Part shown: piece by piece, positions 22,501-31,802 of the stretch | Layout: the number at the start of each line of letters is the position of its first letter | Numbering within the stretch: the first letter of the stretch is position 1 | Assembly (NCBI GenBank): GCA_026936335.1 | Contig: JAPMXV010000016.1 | Coordinates: 248,001-312,000, forward strand | Direction: 5' to 3' | From: Mantamonas sphyraenae | Lineage: Eukaryota; CRuMs; Mantamonadidae | DNA: 64,000 nt | Position numbers and translations under genes: made by a program | Notes under the pieces: model-generated | Told to the model about the DNA's origin: nothing | Seen by the model: the letters and a program-made list of their open reading frames with translations, nothing else | The model's database searches: none

Positions 22501-25500
22501 CACTGCGTCGCGGACTGGTGGAGGTGTGTGTGAGTGGAAAGGAGGGAGTGCCTGGGGTGGAGGAGAAGGAAGTGGACGAGAAGACAAGCGACAAGGAGTT
22601 GCTGGCAGTGGACAGGGCAATCATTGCAGCGAGCAAGGGAGAGACGCAGCGTGTGTTGGGAGAGCTGTCGGCGCTGCGAAAGATGCTTGCGGAGCTGTGT
22701 GCAGAGGAGAGGAGCGGATTTGAGACTGTGGAGAAGATGGAGCTTGTGGAAGACGACAACAAGTCGCTGATGGCGGTGGACCGGGCAATCATTGAGGCGA
22801 GGAAGGAGCAGGTGCGAGAGCTGCAGTCGGAGCTGGAGGAGGTGGAGAAGCGACTGGAGGGGCTGCGTGGGGCACTGCTGGAAGTGTGTGAAAGCGAGCG
22901 ACGTGGATTCGAAGCGCTGGAGAAGAAGGCGCTGGATGACAAGAGCAGTGACGAGGCACTGATTGCGATGGACCGGGATATCATTGCGGCAAGCAAGGCG
23001 GGTGTGAAGCCCGTGCTGGCACGACTGGAGGCGCTGAGGAGTGCACTGATGGGAGTGTTGGAGGAGGAGAAGGAGGCGGTGCATGGACTGGCGAACAAGA
23101 AGTACGATGGAAGTGTGGGGGATGACGAGCTTGTGGATGACGAACGTGCGGTGATTGCAGCGCTGAAGGACCACAACCTGGAGGAGGTGACTGCGGAGCT
23201 GGAGGCACTGCGTCGCGGGCTGGTGGAGGTGTGTGTGAGTGGAAAGGAGGGAGTGCCTGGGATGGAGGAGAAGGAAGTGGACGAGAAGACAAGCGACAAG
23301 GAGTTGCTGGCAGTGGACAGGGCAATCATTGCAGCGAGCAAGGGAGAGACGCAGCGTGTGTTGGGAGAGCTGTCGGCGCTGCGAAAGATGCTTGCGGAGC
23401 TGTGTGCAGAGGAGAGGAGCGGGTTTGAGACTGTGGAGAAGATGGAGCTTGTGGAAGACGACAACAAGTCGCTGATGGCGGTGGACCGGGCAATCATTGA
23501 GGCGAGGAAGGAGCAGGTGCGAGAGCTGCAGTCGGAGCTGGAGGAGGTGGAGAAGCGACTGGAGGGGCTGCGTGGGGCACTGCTGGAAGTGTGTGAAAGC
23601 GAGCGACGTGGATTCGAAGCGCTGGAGAAGAAGGCGCTGGATGACAAGAGCAGCGACGAGGCACTGATTGCGATGGACCGGGATATCATTGCGGCAAGCA
23701 AGGCGGGTGTGAAGCCCGTGCTGGCACGACTGGAGGCGCTGAGGAGTGCACTGATGGGAGTGTTGGAGGAGGAGAAGGAGGCGGTGCATGGACTGGCGAA
23801 CAAGAAGTACGATGGGAGTGTGGGGGATGACGAGCTTGTGGATGACGAACGTGCGGTGATTGCAGCGCTGAAGGACCACAACCTGGAGGAGGTGACTGCG
23901 GAGCTGGAGGCACTGCGTCGCGGACTGGTGGAGGTGTGTGTGAGTGGAAAGGAGGGAGTTCCTGGGGTGGAGGAGAAGGAGGTGGACGAGAAGACAAGCG
24001 ACAAGGAGTTGCTGGCAGTGGACAGGGCAATCATTGACGTCCTCAAGAAGGAGAATGATTGCTTGCGAAGCGGTGTGGTCGACGTGCTCGCCCGGGAGTA
24101 TGAGGGTGGTGTTTCGCATGATGCCCTGCCGCCGAGCAAGTTGCAGTCAGAAAGCAACGCTCGTCTGGTCAAACGACTTTCGTTGCTGGTGTCAGCTTTA
24201 TTGGCTGCTTTGAACACCAAACCTGAACCGATGGTTGTGGAACGTGCTGGGCAGCCTGTGGTGGACACTACGCTGTGGGATGAGTTGAAGGTGGGCGTGC
24301 TTGGGGTGTGCGTCGAGTTTGCTCCGGCCTCTGGCAACGTGACCTTGCCCAATCCAACAGAGTCAAACAACAAGGAGGTCGTGAAAGCCACACAGGAGGT
24401 GATGCAGGCCATGCGCGTGGCTTTGAAGAAGCTACATGCAAAGATGGAGCGAGAAATCAAGGAACGTGATGAGGCGCTGGAGAAGCTTAAGGAAGAACTG
24501 AAGCAGCGCAGGCAGCACATCCGCACCTTGCAGGGTAAGGTTACCGATCTGGAGGCACAGAACAGCAAGCTGGGAGCAGATCTGGAGGAGGCGGTGCGCA
24601 AGATCAAGATTTTGGAACGCGAGATTGAACGTCTGAAGGCCGAAATCCGCAAGCTGAAAGCAGAGCTGGCCAAAAAGCCAAAAGTGGTGGAAAAGGTGGT
24701 GGTCAAAGAACAGGAAAGTCGTGGAGAGCGCAAGCCACGTGAAAAGGCGTCACCGCGAAAGCGAGAGAAGAAGGAGGATGACTGGGACAGGCTGCTGCTG
24801 CTGAAGGAGATACAGAACCTGAAGAAGCAGCTTGCGGACATGACGAAGCTGAAGAAACGGTTTGAGCGGAAGTACGAAGACACGTGCAGGCTGTTGAACA
24901 AGGAATCCACGGGCAGAGCGGGAGAAGAGACGCGGCATCGCGAGACACGTCTGCAGGCCGAGCACCTGAACAAGCGACTGACAAGCGAGCAGAAGACGCT
25001 GCAGGAGGTGGACAAAACAAGAAGCAAGAAGGAGAAACAGCTGGAACGTACGCTGAACTTGCTGGACGAAACAAGTGTGCAGAAAACGGCGGAGGAGCAA
25101 CAACTGTTTGAGTTGTCGCTTGAACTGAAGAACGCGCGCAAGGAGTTGGAGTTGCAAAAGGCAGGTACTGATGCAAAGATGCGAGAGGTGCAGGCAGATT
25201 TGGCAGATATCACGCGCCTGGTGTTTGGCGGGTTGGATGCTTGCAAAGGAGAGCTGGATGACAAGGTGGGCGCGGAGGCGTCGATTGAGTCATTGCTGCG
25301 CGAGATGCGACACTTGCTGGTGGAAATTGGGATGGGCGAGCTCGTAGAGGTGGCAGAGGAAGATCGCGCGGTGCCTGTGACTCTGTTGCCGGCGCTGGTG
25401 GTAAACCCTGCGTCATCGTTGTCTCCGGGAATGAGCCCGCGTCTGCGTGGGCGCAAGATGAAACTTTCGCCGCGAGGAGGTAAGAACAAGAGTCCTGGGA

Positions 25501-26048
25501 ACCATCAGGGAGGGGACAGCTTGTCGAGCGTGGTGAGGTCAGGCAGCGAAAAGAAGAAAGCCGTGAAACCGAGTGCGCCGGCAGGAACCCCGTCGAGCAA
25601 GGTGGGCACGGGCAAGCAGGTCGTGGCACGATCTACACCGCGGGCAAACCGCATGCGCAAGGAACTGGAGGAGGCAGGGAAAGGCAGCAAGAAACAGAAG
25701 CAACCCGAACGGGAAAGGGAGGCCGCTAAGGCGGAACCAAAGGCGAAGCAGGAGGAGGTGGACGAGAAGCAAGGTGAAGAGGAAGTGACCAGTTTGGACC
25801 TGGTGGAACCAAAGGCAGGAGGAGAGACAGGCGTGGCGGTGGAGCTGGAAGTGGATGAAGTGGACTCGGATTCGGACGACGACGATGAAGATCTGGAAGC
25901 GTTGCTGGGGAACCGTGGGGGGCAATCAGCAGGAAGCAGCGCAGCTAGCAGCGTGGTGGACACAGTTGTGGGCAAGGTGAGCATCCAACACGACAGCCAA
26001 GGCCGGCAAACAATTGTGAAGATCTCCACGCCGAAGAAGATGACGTAA
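16580..26048 (+). CDS. Giant ankyrin / higher-order-repeat coiled-coil protein (frame disrupted)
   Basis: Exon 1 is 16580-16672 (31 codons), exon 2 is 17112-26048, with a 439-nt intron (GTACGT...TTGCAG) joining PEE|ELYRVASHDD. The net length is 3009 aa. Residues ~35-350 hold seven or so ankyrin repeats (TPLHVAVLHS, LHLAADKGS, MAIHYAAAMGH). From ~405 the protein is a ladder of ~58-residue units of pattern LxALRxxLxExCxxEKxG...DxxLLAxDRxIIxxxK: five or six diverged units, then a near-identical 235-residue super-repeat. Residues ~2360-2850 are charged coiled coil and the last ~150 are basic then acidic. Frame breaks near 20180 (one base extra) and 20313 (one base missing) put a TGA at 20304-20306; away from that 130-bp segment the frame is intact. 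No function is known; a long fibrous cytoskeletal or flagellar scaffold is my inference. Confidence 0.82.
16673..17111 (+). other. 439-nt intron of the ankyrin/coiled-coil gene
   Basis: Donor GTACGT follows CATCCGGAAGAG and the acceptor is CATCTTGCAG. Frame and ankyrin context continue across it. I saw no exon or ORF inside that would be worth calling. It is among the longest introns in the window. Confidence 0.6.
19211..24037 (+). repeat. 705-bp tandem higher-order repeat, about 6.85 copies
   Basis: Anchor gatggagct recurs at 19211, 19916, 20621, 21326, 22031, 22736 and 23441, each exactly 705 bp apart; homology stops near 24037. 705 bp is 235 codons, so the array stays in frame. Each unit is itself four paralogous sub-repeats of 58, 57, 63 and 57 residues, all built on LxxLRxxLxxxC...LxAxDRxIIxAxK. 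Copies differ at only a few sites. Copies 1-4 read MDREIIAASK while copies 5-7 read MDRDIIAASK, which suggests the array grew by local duplication from one end. The second copy carries the two compensating indels. Confidence 0.96.
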
Positions 26049-26077
26049 TGAGAAGAAATGGAAACTATATATTGTCA

Positions 26078-26944
26078 TCAAAACACACGTCGCTGCCCCA
26101 GCGGGGGAAGGGAGTTGCCGTTGGAGGTAGAGGAGGCGGACGAGGAAGCCGAGCCAAGAGGGGCGAGAGGACCCAGGGCTCCCAAAGAAGAGGAGGAGGT
26201 GCGTGAGCTGGCAAGGGGCTTGAGCGGCGTCAAGCGCTTGCGTGCAGTCATGACCTTCTCCAGCTCGATTTCACGCTGCCTCTCTTCTGCAGCGCGGAGC
26301 TTGGCGTCGAGATCTTCCTTTGTTGGAGAAGCCTTTTGGGCTTTTTCCCTCTTCATCTTCTCCAGACGGATCTGGGTCTTTGACTTGCGCGCAGATGCGC
26401 GGAGGGGTTTCTTTACATCAATCTCAATGACCATGGCCTGGGGACGCTGATTCTCCAGGTCCGAGGCGGAGGTGCATCGAGGAGGGGTTGCGAGGACGTC
26501 GTGCTCGTCGTCGCCCTCACTCATTGGCGAGTTGTTGCGGCTGCTTGAGGCAGTGGACGAGGCGTCGGTGGTTTCAGTGAAGCCGTGCATGGAAACATCG
26601 TCATCCTGGGCGGCTGTGGAGGAAGAAGGGAGGGGGGACGAGGTGGGCATTGTCCGATCAACGGTCGACTTCTTACCCAGCTCTGGGGAGAGCTCGGGAG
26701 CAGGCGAGGCGGATTGGGAGCCAGGGGTAGTGACAGGAGTCATAGCCAGGGCGGGTTGGGAGTGGGCCGGGGTGGAAGGAGCCTGTGGTGTGGAAGGGGC
26801 CGAGGTGTCCGTTGCGAGTTGACCGTTTTCCGATTCAGGCAATCGTGTTTCTTCCACGACGACGGCGGCGGCAGTGGGAGCCGGGGTGATGGTGGTGGTG
26901 TTGGATGCAGATGTCGATGCTTGCTTGGAGGAGCCACAGCCCAT
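26078..26944 (-). CDS. Probable N-myristoylated, palmitoylated Ser/Thr-rich protein
   Basis: The ORF of 288 aa starts MGCGSSKQ at 26944: Gly2 with Cys3 and small residues at 5-6 is the classical dual acylation signal, which is why I prefer this ATG over one 24 codons upstream. Residues ~9-180 are Ser/Thr/Pro/Ala-rich low complexity. Residues ~195-250 form a charged helix (RLEKMKREKAQK...DAKLRAAEERQREIELEKV) that vaguely resembles the KLEAAEERR helix of stathmins; I would not name it on this. The C-terminus is Ser/Leu/Gly-rich. The protein is likely anchored to the plasma or flagellar membrane. It converges with the ankyrin/coiled-coil gene (29 bp between stops) and is divergent to SDHAF1. Confidence 0.7.
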   Translation of the reverse strand: MGCGSSKQASTSASNTTTITPAPTAAAVVVEETRLPESENGQLATDTSAPSTPQAPSTPAHSQPALAMTPVTTPGSQSASPAPELSPELGKKSTVDRTMPTSSPLPSSSTAAQDDDVSMHGFTETTDASSTASSSRNNSPMSEGDDEHDVLATPPRCTSASDLENQRPQAMVIEIDVKKPLRASARKSKTQIRLEKMKREKAQKASPTKEDLDAKLRAAEERQREIELEKVMTARKRLTPLKPLASSRTSSSSLGALGPLAPLGSASSSASSTSNGNSLPPLGQRRVF

Positions 26945-27033
26945 GATGATGTGATGCAGATGTGTGCGGGAAAGAGGTGAGGTGCAGATTGGCACCGGGA
27001 GCGCAGGGGCAGACATCCCAACTCAACTCGAAC
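26945..27033. promoter_or_regulatory. Shared divergent promoter, acylated protein / SDHAF1
   Basis: There are 89 bp between divergent start codons at 26944 (minus) and 27034 (plus). No classical core element was recognised. Confidence 0.45.
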
Positions 27034-27479
27034 ATGTCAGCAAGTGCGCCACGCAAGCTTTCTGGTGTGCAGAAGCAGGTGTTGAGTCTGTACCGTGGGT
27101 TCATGCGGGCTGCGCGGAACAAGGAGGATCCGCAAGTGCGCTTGAGCATCGAGGGTGAGTGGCAGACGTGCAAGCTGTGCACGGCGGAGGAAGCGTGTGG
27201 AGAGGGCAGTTGGTGTGTGCAGGCACCGGGTGACAAAGATGGGTGTTTGGAGCAGAGGAAGGCGATAGGCGGAGCAAAGGGAGGCCAAGCGGCGACGGGG
27301 CATTTCTGACGCGAATGGAACGCCACGCAGAGCAAGTGCGCAACACGTTCAGGAGAGAACGCACATGTATATATACACGCTCGGACATCATGCGCATCGA
27401 GTACTTGATCCGCCGCGGACAAAAGCAGTTGGAGGTCGTGCGGCGAGATACGTTCAAGGGCCTGGCACGGATGGGATGA
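27034..27479 (+). CDS. SDHAF1: SDHAF1-like LYR-motif assembly factor, two exons
   Basis: Exon 1 is 27034-27154, exon 2 is 27331-27479; the 176-nt intron (27155-27330, GTGAGT...ACGCAG) completes a split GAG codon. The protein is 89 aa. It has the LYR motif in QKQVLSLYRGFMRAAR near residue 18, and the second half DIMRIEYLIRRGQKQLEVVR matches the [20 protein letters not shown] block of SDHAF1 as I remember it. SDHAF1 works in the mitochondrial matrix, recruiting the iron-sulfur transfer machinery to the SDHB subunit of complex II. It is closely followed by the hydrolase gene on the same strand. Confidence 0.88.
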
Positions 27480-27558
27480 GGACGAGAAACGATGAAAATG
27501 CACTTGTTTTTGCTGAAGAGACACGTGATAGGTTGCACTGGATGCTTGGTTTGGATCG

Positions 27559-28782
27559 ATGATTTCGCGGCGGAGCCGTGCAGCGCGGTGTCGGTGCCGC
27601 GAGGTCGCTTGCAACATGATTGTCGCTGCGTTGAAGGCTGTGCTGGTGACAGCGATTCTGGCTGTCGTGTCTTTGGTGCTTGTGGTGGATACGGTGTCGT
27701 GGATGACGATGCACACTGATTTTTACGTGGGCTCAAATGTGGCGCGTGAGGAGCTTCCGTTCAAGCCGCTGAACTCAAACACGGCACTGGCCAAAGGGTT
27801 CACGTACGACGACACGCCGGAGCACGTGTGGGGTATTCCGTACGAAAATGTGACATTCTTCCGTGGCGAGATACCGCTTCGAGGGTGGCTGGTGAGCGCA
27901 AACGCGTTCAAGGAAGACGCGAACGGATACCGACCGAAACCGGGGGTAATCGGCGTGCACGGGGCAGCTGTGGACCGGCGTGAGTTTCTGCGTCATGTGC
28001 GCTGGCTGCACGAGGCAGGATACGAGGTGCTGATGTTTGACTGCTCGGAACACGGCAAGTCGGGCGGGACGGAAGCTGGCACGACATTGGGCATGCGGGA
28101 GCACCTTGACGTGCAGGCGGCGATCAAGTATGCCAAGTTTGAGCTGGAGTGGACGTCGGTGATTACATTTGGGGTGTCGCAAGGGGCGTCGAGCTCGCTG
28201 TTGGCGGCGGCGAACAACAGCGTTGTGGACGCAGTAATTGCCGAGGCGCCGTTCACAAGTCGGTCGATGGTGCTGCGGGAAGCATATCGCAATGTGGTGG
28301 GCGGTGACAACTCGCTGGTGTCAAGCGAAGACATGACGGTGAAGTTCCTGCGGCGAGTTGGACAATCGGTGCCGGACTGGCTGCTGGATGAAATGGCACA
28401 GCTGTCTCTGTGGCGCATGCATTGGTCAACGATGGGTCATCGTCACTGGTTGAGTGTGCTGCCCTCGCTTGCGTCTCGGTGGTTGCAACTGAAGATCACG
28501 CAAAAGGGAGGCTGGGGTGACGAGAAGTTGTTCCGATTGCCCGACGAGGTGATTGAGCATGTGCGCTGGCTGAAACCAAAGTTGCCTTTACTGGTGATTC
28601 ACTCGCGTACAGACGTGATTGTGGCACCGCAGCACACGGAGGAGCTGCAAAAGGTGAGGCCGGACAACACGCATGTGTGGTGGCTGCGAAACGGGTTTCA
28701 TGGAGGTGCCATCAATGTGGTGGGCGAGAAGCTGTTCTCAGACACAGTGCTTCTGTGGCTGCAAAAGAATCTGAAGCGGTGA
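27559..28782 (+). CDS. Membrane-anchored alpha/beta hydrolase
   Basis: Single-exon ORF of 407 aa. An Arg-rich N-terminus precedes a hydrophobic segment (about residues 20-48, AALKAVLVTAILAVVSLVLV), read as a signal anchor; an internal ATG at 27616 would shorten the tail. The catalytic fold is clear: GVIGVHGAA as oxyanion-hole strand, nucleophile elbow GVSQGA with Ser in G-x-S-x-G, Asp in HSRTDVIV and His in NGFHGGAIN near the C-terminus. This places it among ABHD-type serine hydrolases (lipases, esterases, thioesterases); the substrate is unknown. It sits 79 bp after SDHAF1 and 30 bp before the glycosyltransferase, all on the same strand. Confidence 0.85.
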   Translation: MISRRSRAARCRCREVACNMIVAALKAVLVTAILAVVSLVLVVDTVSWMTMHTDFYVGSNVAREELPFKPLNSNTALAKGFTYDDTPEHVWGIPYENVTFFRGEIPLRGWLVSANAFKEDANGYRPKPGVIGVHGAAVDRREFLRHVRWLHEAGYEVLMFDCSEHGKSGGTEAGTTLGMREHLDVQAAIKYAKFELEWTSVITFGVSQGASSSLLAAANNSVVDAVIAEAPFTSRSMVLREAYRNVVGGDNSLVSSEDMTVKFLRRVGQSVPDWLLDEMAQLSLWRMHWSTMGHRHWLSVLPSLASRWLQLKITQKGGWGDEKLFRLPDEVIEHVRWLKPKLPLLVIHSRTDVIVAPQHTEELQKVRPDNTHVWWLRNGFHGGAINVVGEKLFSDTVLLWLQKNLKR

Positions 28783-28812
28783 GCGCGAAGGGCTGGACAA
28801 AGAAAAGCCGAG

Positions 28813-31781
28813 ATGTCGTTCCTCTCCTTCTTCACGCATCCAGACAACCGTGGCTCGGGCTCGATGAGCAACGAGGACAGCATGGACGACCGTGAAGGGG
28901 GCAATGCGCTGATCAATGTGTACAAGGATGGCTTAAGTGTGAACCCGGACACGGACGAGTTTCGGGAACACTGGCAAGCGTGCCTAGACACCATGGAGGA
29001 GCCGTACATGCCGTTGGGCAATGGTCTCATGCACCTGGACTATGACATTGTAGACTCCATCCTGCTGGAGGCACGAGACGAGTTTGCGTGCGTTGCGAGA
29101 GCGAGAAGTGCGGCCGTGACGTCGCAAAATGACGCCCCTTTTGTCTCTTGGGACGGCGGGCGGAAGCACTGGGCAGACACACATGTCGATGGGCGACTGA
29201 CACACAGCTTTGTCGATGCACACGGCATGAAATGGCATACGCACGGGTGCCATGCTCTCACAGGGACTCATTTGAAAGCGAATTTTCGGAGGACACAGTG
29301 CTGGTGGACCGAAAAGTGCCGCGGTTGCGGGTGGTCATTTTGATTGTGGGCACGCGAGGCGACGTGCAGCCGTACGTGGCGCTGGCGAAACGGATGCAAT
29401 CGGACCACGGGCATCACGTGCGCATTGCAGCGCACGAGTGCTTCCGTGACTTTGTGAGCGACAACGGGGTGGAGTTTTTCCCGCTGGCTGGGGATCCGAA
29501 AGATCTGATGCAGCTGTGCGTGGACAACGGCATGTTTACGGTGTCGTTCATCAAGGAAGGAGTGGAACGGTTTCGCGGGTTTGTGGCAGACCTGCTGCAG
29601 ACGTGCTGGGATGCGTGCACGGTGCCGTCGATAGACCCACGCGTGAGCAAAGGCAAGGGCCGGGACGAGGTGACGGCGCACGACTTGTGGTACCGGCCGG
29701 ACGCGATCATCTCGAACCCGCCTGCGATGGGACACATCCACGTGGCCGAGAAACTGTGTGTGCCCTTGCACATGTCGTTCACCATGCCGTGGAGCCCGAC
29801 CAAGGCTGTGCCAAGTCCCATGTTTGCCCTGGGCGACCCTGGACGCGAGAGCCTCACCAACTACTCGTCGTACCTTGCGCTGGAGGCCATGATGTGGCAG
29901 GGAATCCAGGATTTGGTGAACGACTGGCGTTACGACGTGCTGGGCCTGCCGAGGCTGAAACTGGCCAATGGTGGGCGAACGCTGATCCACCAGAAGCGCG
30001 TGCCGCACATGTACTGTTTCAGCACAGAATTGCTGCCGAAACCCAAGGATTGGGGCTCGCACATCGACGTGTGCGGCTTCTGGTTCCTGGATGCGGCGGC
30101 GGACTACGAGCCGCCCGAAGACCTGATGGCCTTTTTGGAGGCCGGAGAGGCGCCGATCTACGTTGGCTTTGGCTCCGTGACAGTGCCCAACCCGGACAAA
30201 ATCACACAAATCATCTTTGAGGCCCTGGAACGGTCGGGCCGACGAGGGATTGTGTCGCAGGGATGGGCAGGGATGGGCAACGAGGAAGCACCAGACAACG
30301 TGTACCTGATTGGCAACTGTCCGCACGACTGGCTGTTTCAACACTGTTCGGCCGTGTGCCACCATGGAGGGGCAGGGACGACGGCAGCGGGCCTGCGTGC
30401 AGGCGTGCCCACAGTGGTCGTGCCCTGGTTTGGCGATCAGTTTTTCTGGGGCTCGCAGATCCAGGAACGAGGGATTGGAGCGTGCATCCCGGGCGAAGAA
30501 CTCAGTGCAGACAAACTGACCGAGGCGTTTGTGCTGACGGCAGATGCAGACGTGAGGAGCAGGGCGTTGAGCGCGGGAGACGGGATTCGCAACGAGGACG
30601 GCGTGGCGCGGGGCATCGAGAGCTTCCACAGGCAGTTGCCTCTGGAGAACATGCTTTGTGACATTGACAGCGAACGGTTGGCCACGGTATACTGTGCACA
30701 GTGCAAGTTGAAGATGAATCCGCAGTCCGATTTGATTGTGCACCAGCACTTTGTCGGTTTCAAGCACCACCAGCGCTACCAGTACAAACACGCAGACTGG
30801 TCTGTGACCATTGGCAACGACGCAAGCGGAGATGCAGCGAGTGGCCTGGTGGATGGTCTGGTGGTGGTTGGACAGGACCACGTGCAGGGCGTGGCAGGGT
30901 TGTTTACAAAGCCGTGGAAGGGGGGACAGCAGGAAGGGTTCAAGGGGCCCTCAAGGGATTGGGCGAAGGTGTGGTGGGGTTTGTATCTGCACCGGGAGAA
31001 GGCGTAGAAGATCTGTTCAAGACTTGGGGCAGCGGGTTTTCGCAACACCACGGCGACTCTGTTTGACAACGACGAGGACAACGACGTGCAAACAGGCGGT
31101 CGAGGTTCATCGTCCTCATCATCGTCATCTTCGTCTTCGTCTTCCTCGTCGGGTGGATCGGGTGGATCTACAGGAATTGCATTCTCCGGGGTGTCGGACA
31201 AGGCTACGGTTGTGCCTGCGCGCAAAGAGGACATGCGGGCGTTGAAGTCCAAGTTTGGCGACGAGTTTACAGAGGGTTTGGCGGGACTAGGCAAAGGGGT
31301 GTACGAGGGGCTGACGGGGCTGGTAATCCACCCGTACGAAGGACTGCGTGCAAACGGGATCAAGGGACTGGGCGTTGGCCTGGGCAAAGCGGTGGTGGAC
31401 CTGCCGTCCAAGCCTGTGGCAGGGTTGCTGCAGTTTGCAGGCGGCGTGATGGGCGAGTTTAACAAGGTGCCATCGCATCTGATGGCGCTGTACGACGAGC
31501 AGCCGGAGTTGGTGGAAGACATGATCTCTGCCGGGGTGGACGGGATCTCGTTGTACACAGGACTTGATGTGGGAGGCAACCACGACGAGGAGCAGGACAA
31601 GTATGTGCGGATGACATTGCGCCGCTTTGCTCGTATTGTTCACCAGCGCAACGGGACGGTACAGCGCACGCTGGAAAGCCTGTCCACGCTTACGGTGACG
31701 GAGAAGGACGAAAAGATGGCAGATGAGGACGAGCTGACGCTGACGGGAAGCGAAATCTTTGAGAGCAAGGGCAAGGAGTGA
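28813..31781 (+). CDS. Sterol-glucosyltransferase-like enzyme with VPS13-like tail (frame disrupted)
   Basis: Exon 1 is 28813-29087, then a 176-nt intron (29088-29263, GTGCGT...CACAG), then 29264-31781; net 930 aa. The N-terminal GT28 half has VVILIVGTRGDVQPYVALA. The C-terminal half has the UGT/sterol glucosyltransferase signature HHGGAGTTAAGLRAGVP followed by WFGDQFFWG. A Cys/His segment (CAQCKLKM...HQHFVGFKHH) follows, then Gly-rich repeats like the C-terminal region of VPS13/ATG2 proteins (VQGVAGLFTKPWKGG, GLGKGVYEGLTGLVIHP, GVGLGKAVVDLPSKPVAG). Between ~30951 and ~31027 the conserved peptide ALKGLGEGVVGFVSAPGEGV is in a different frame: one G seems missing, then one G extra, so the frame is restored. 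Likely a cytosolic, membrane-associated steryl glucoside synthase. Confidence 0.8.
31106..31152 (+). repeat. TCG/TCA/TCT serine-codon run
   Basis: About 47 bp of TCN codons encode a Ser run separating two parts of the VPS13-like tail of the glucosyltransferase-like protein. It is low complexity and prone to slippage. Confidence 0.85.
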
Positions 31782-31802
31782 AGCGGTGCGCCAAGAGAAG
31801 CA

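Noticed and set aside
19211-24037. CRISPR array or satellite
   Set aside because: Repeats are 705 bp, coding, contiguous without spacers and embedded in one gene.
19047-25489. Two giant antisense open frames (1690 and 2117 codons) across the repeat array
   Set aside because: They are passive shadows: the 705-bp unit is a multiple of three, so a stop-free antisense frame in one unit is stop-free in all. Their products are Ser- or His/Leu/Gln-rich with no domain pattern, while the sense frame has conserved ankyrin and coiled-coil features.
20170-31035. Programmed ribosomal frameshifting as the cause of the frame breaks
   Set aside because: Breaks are of both signs, lack a common slippery site, and one lies in just one of seven identical repeats. 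Homopolymer error is simpler.
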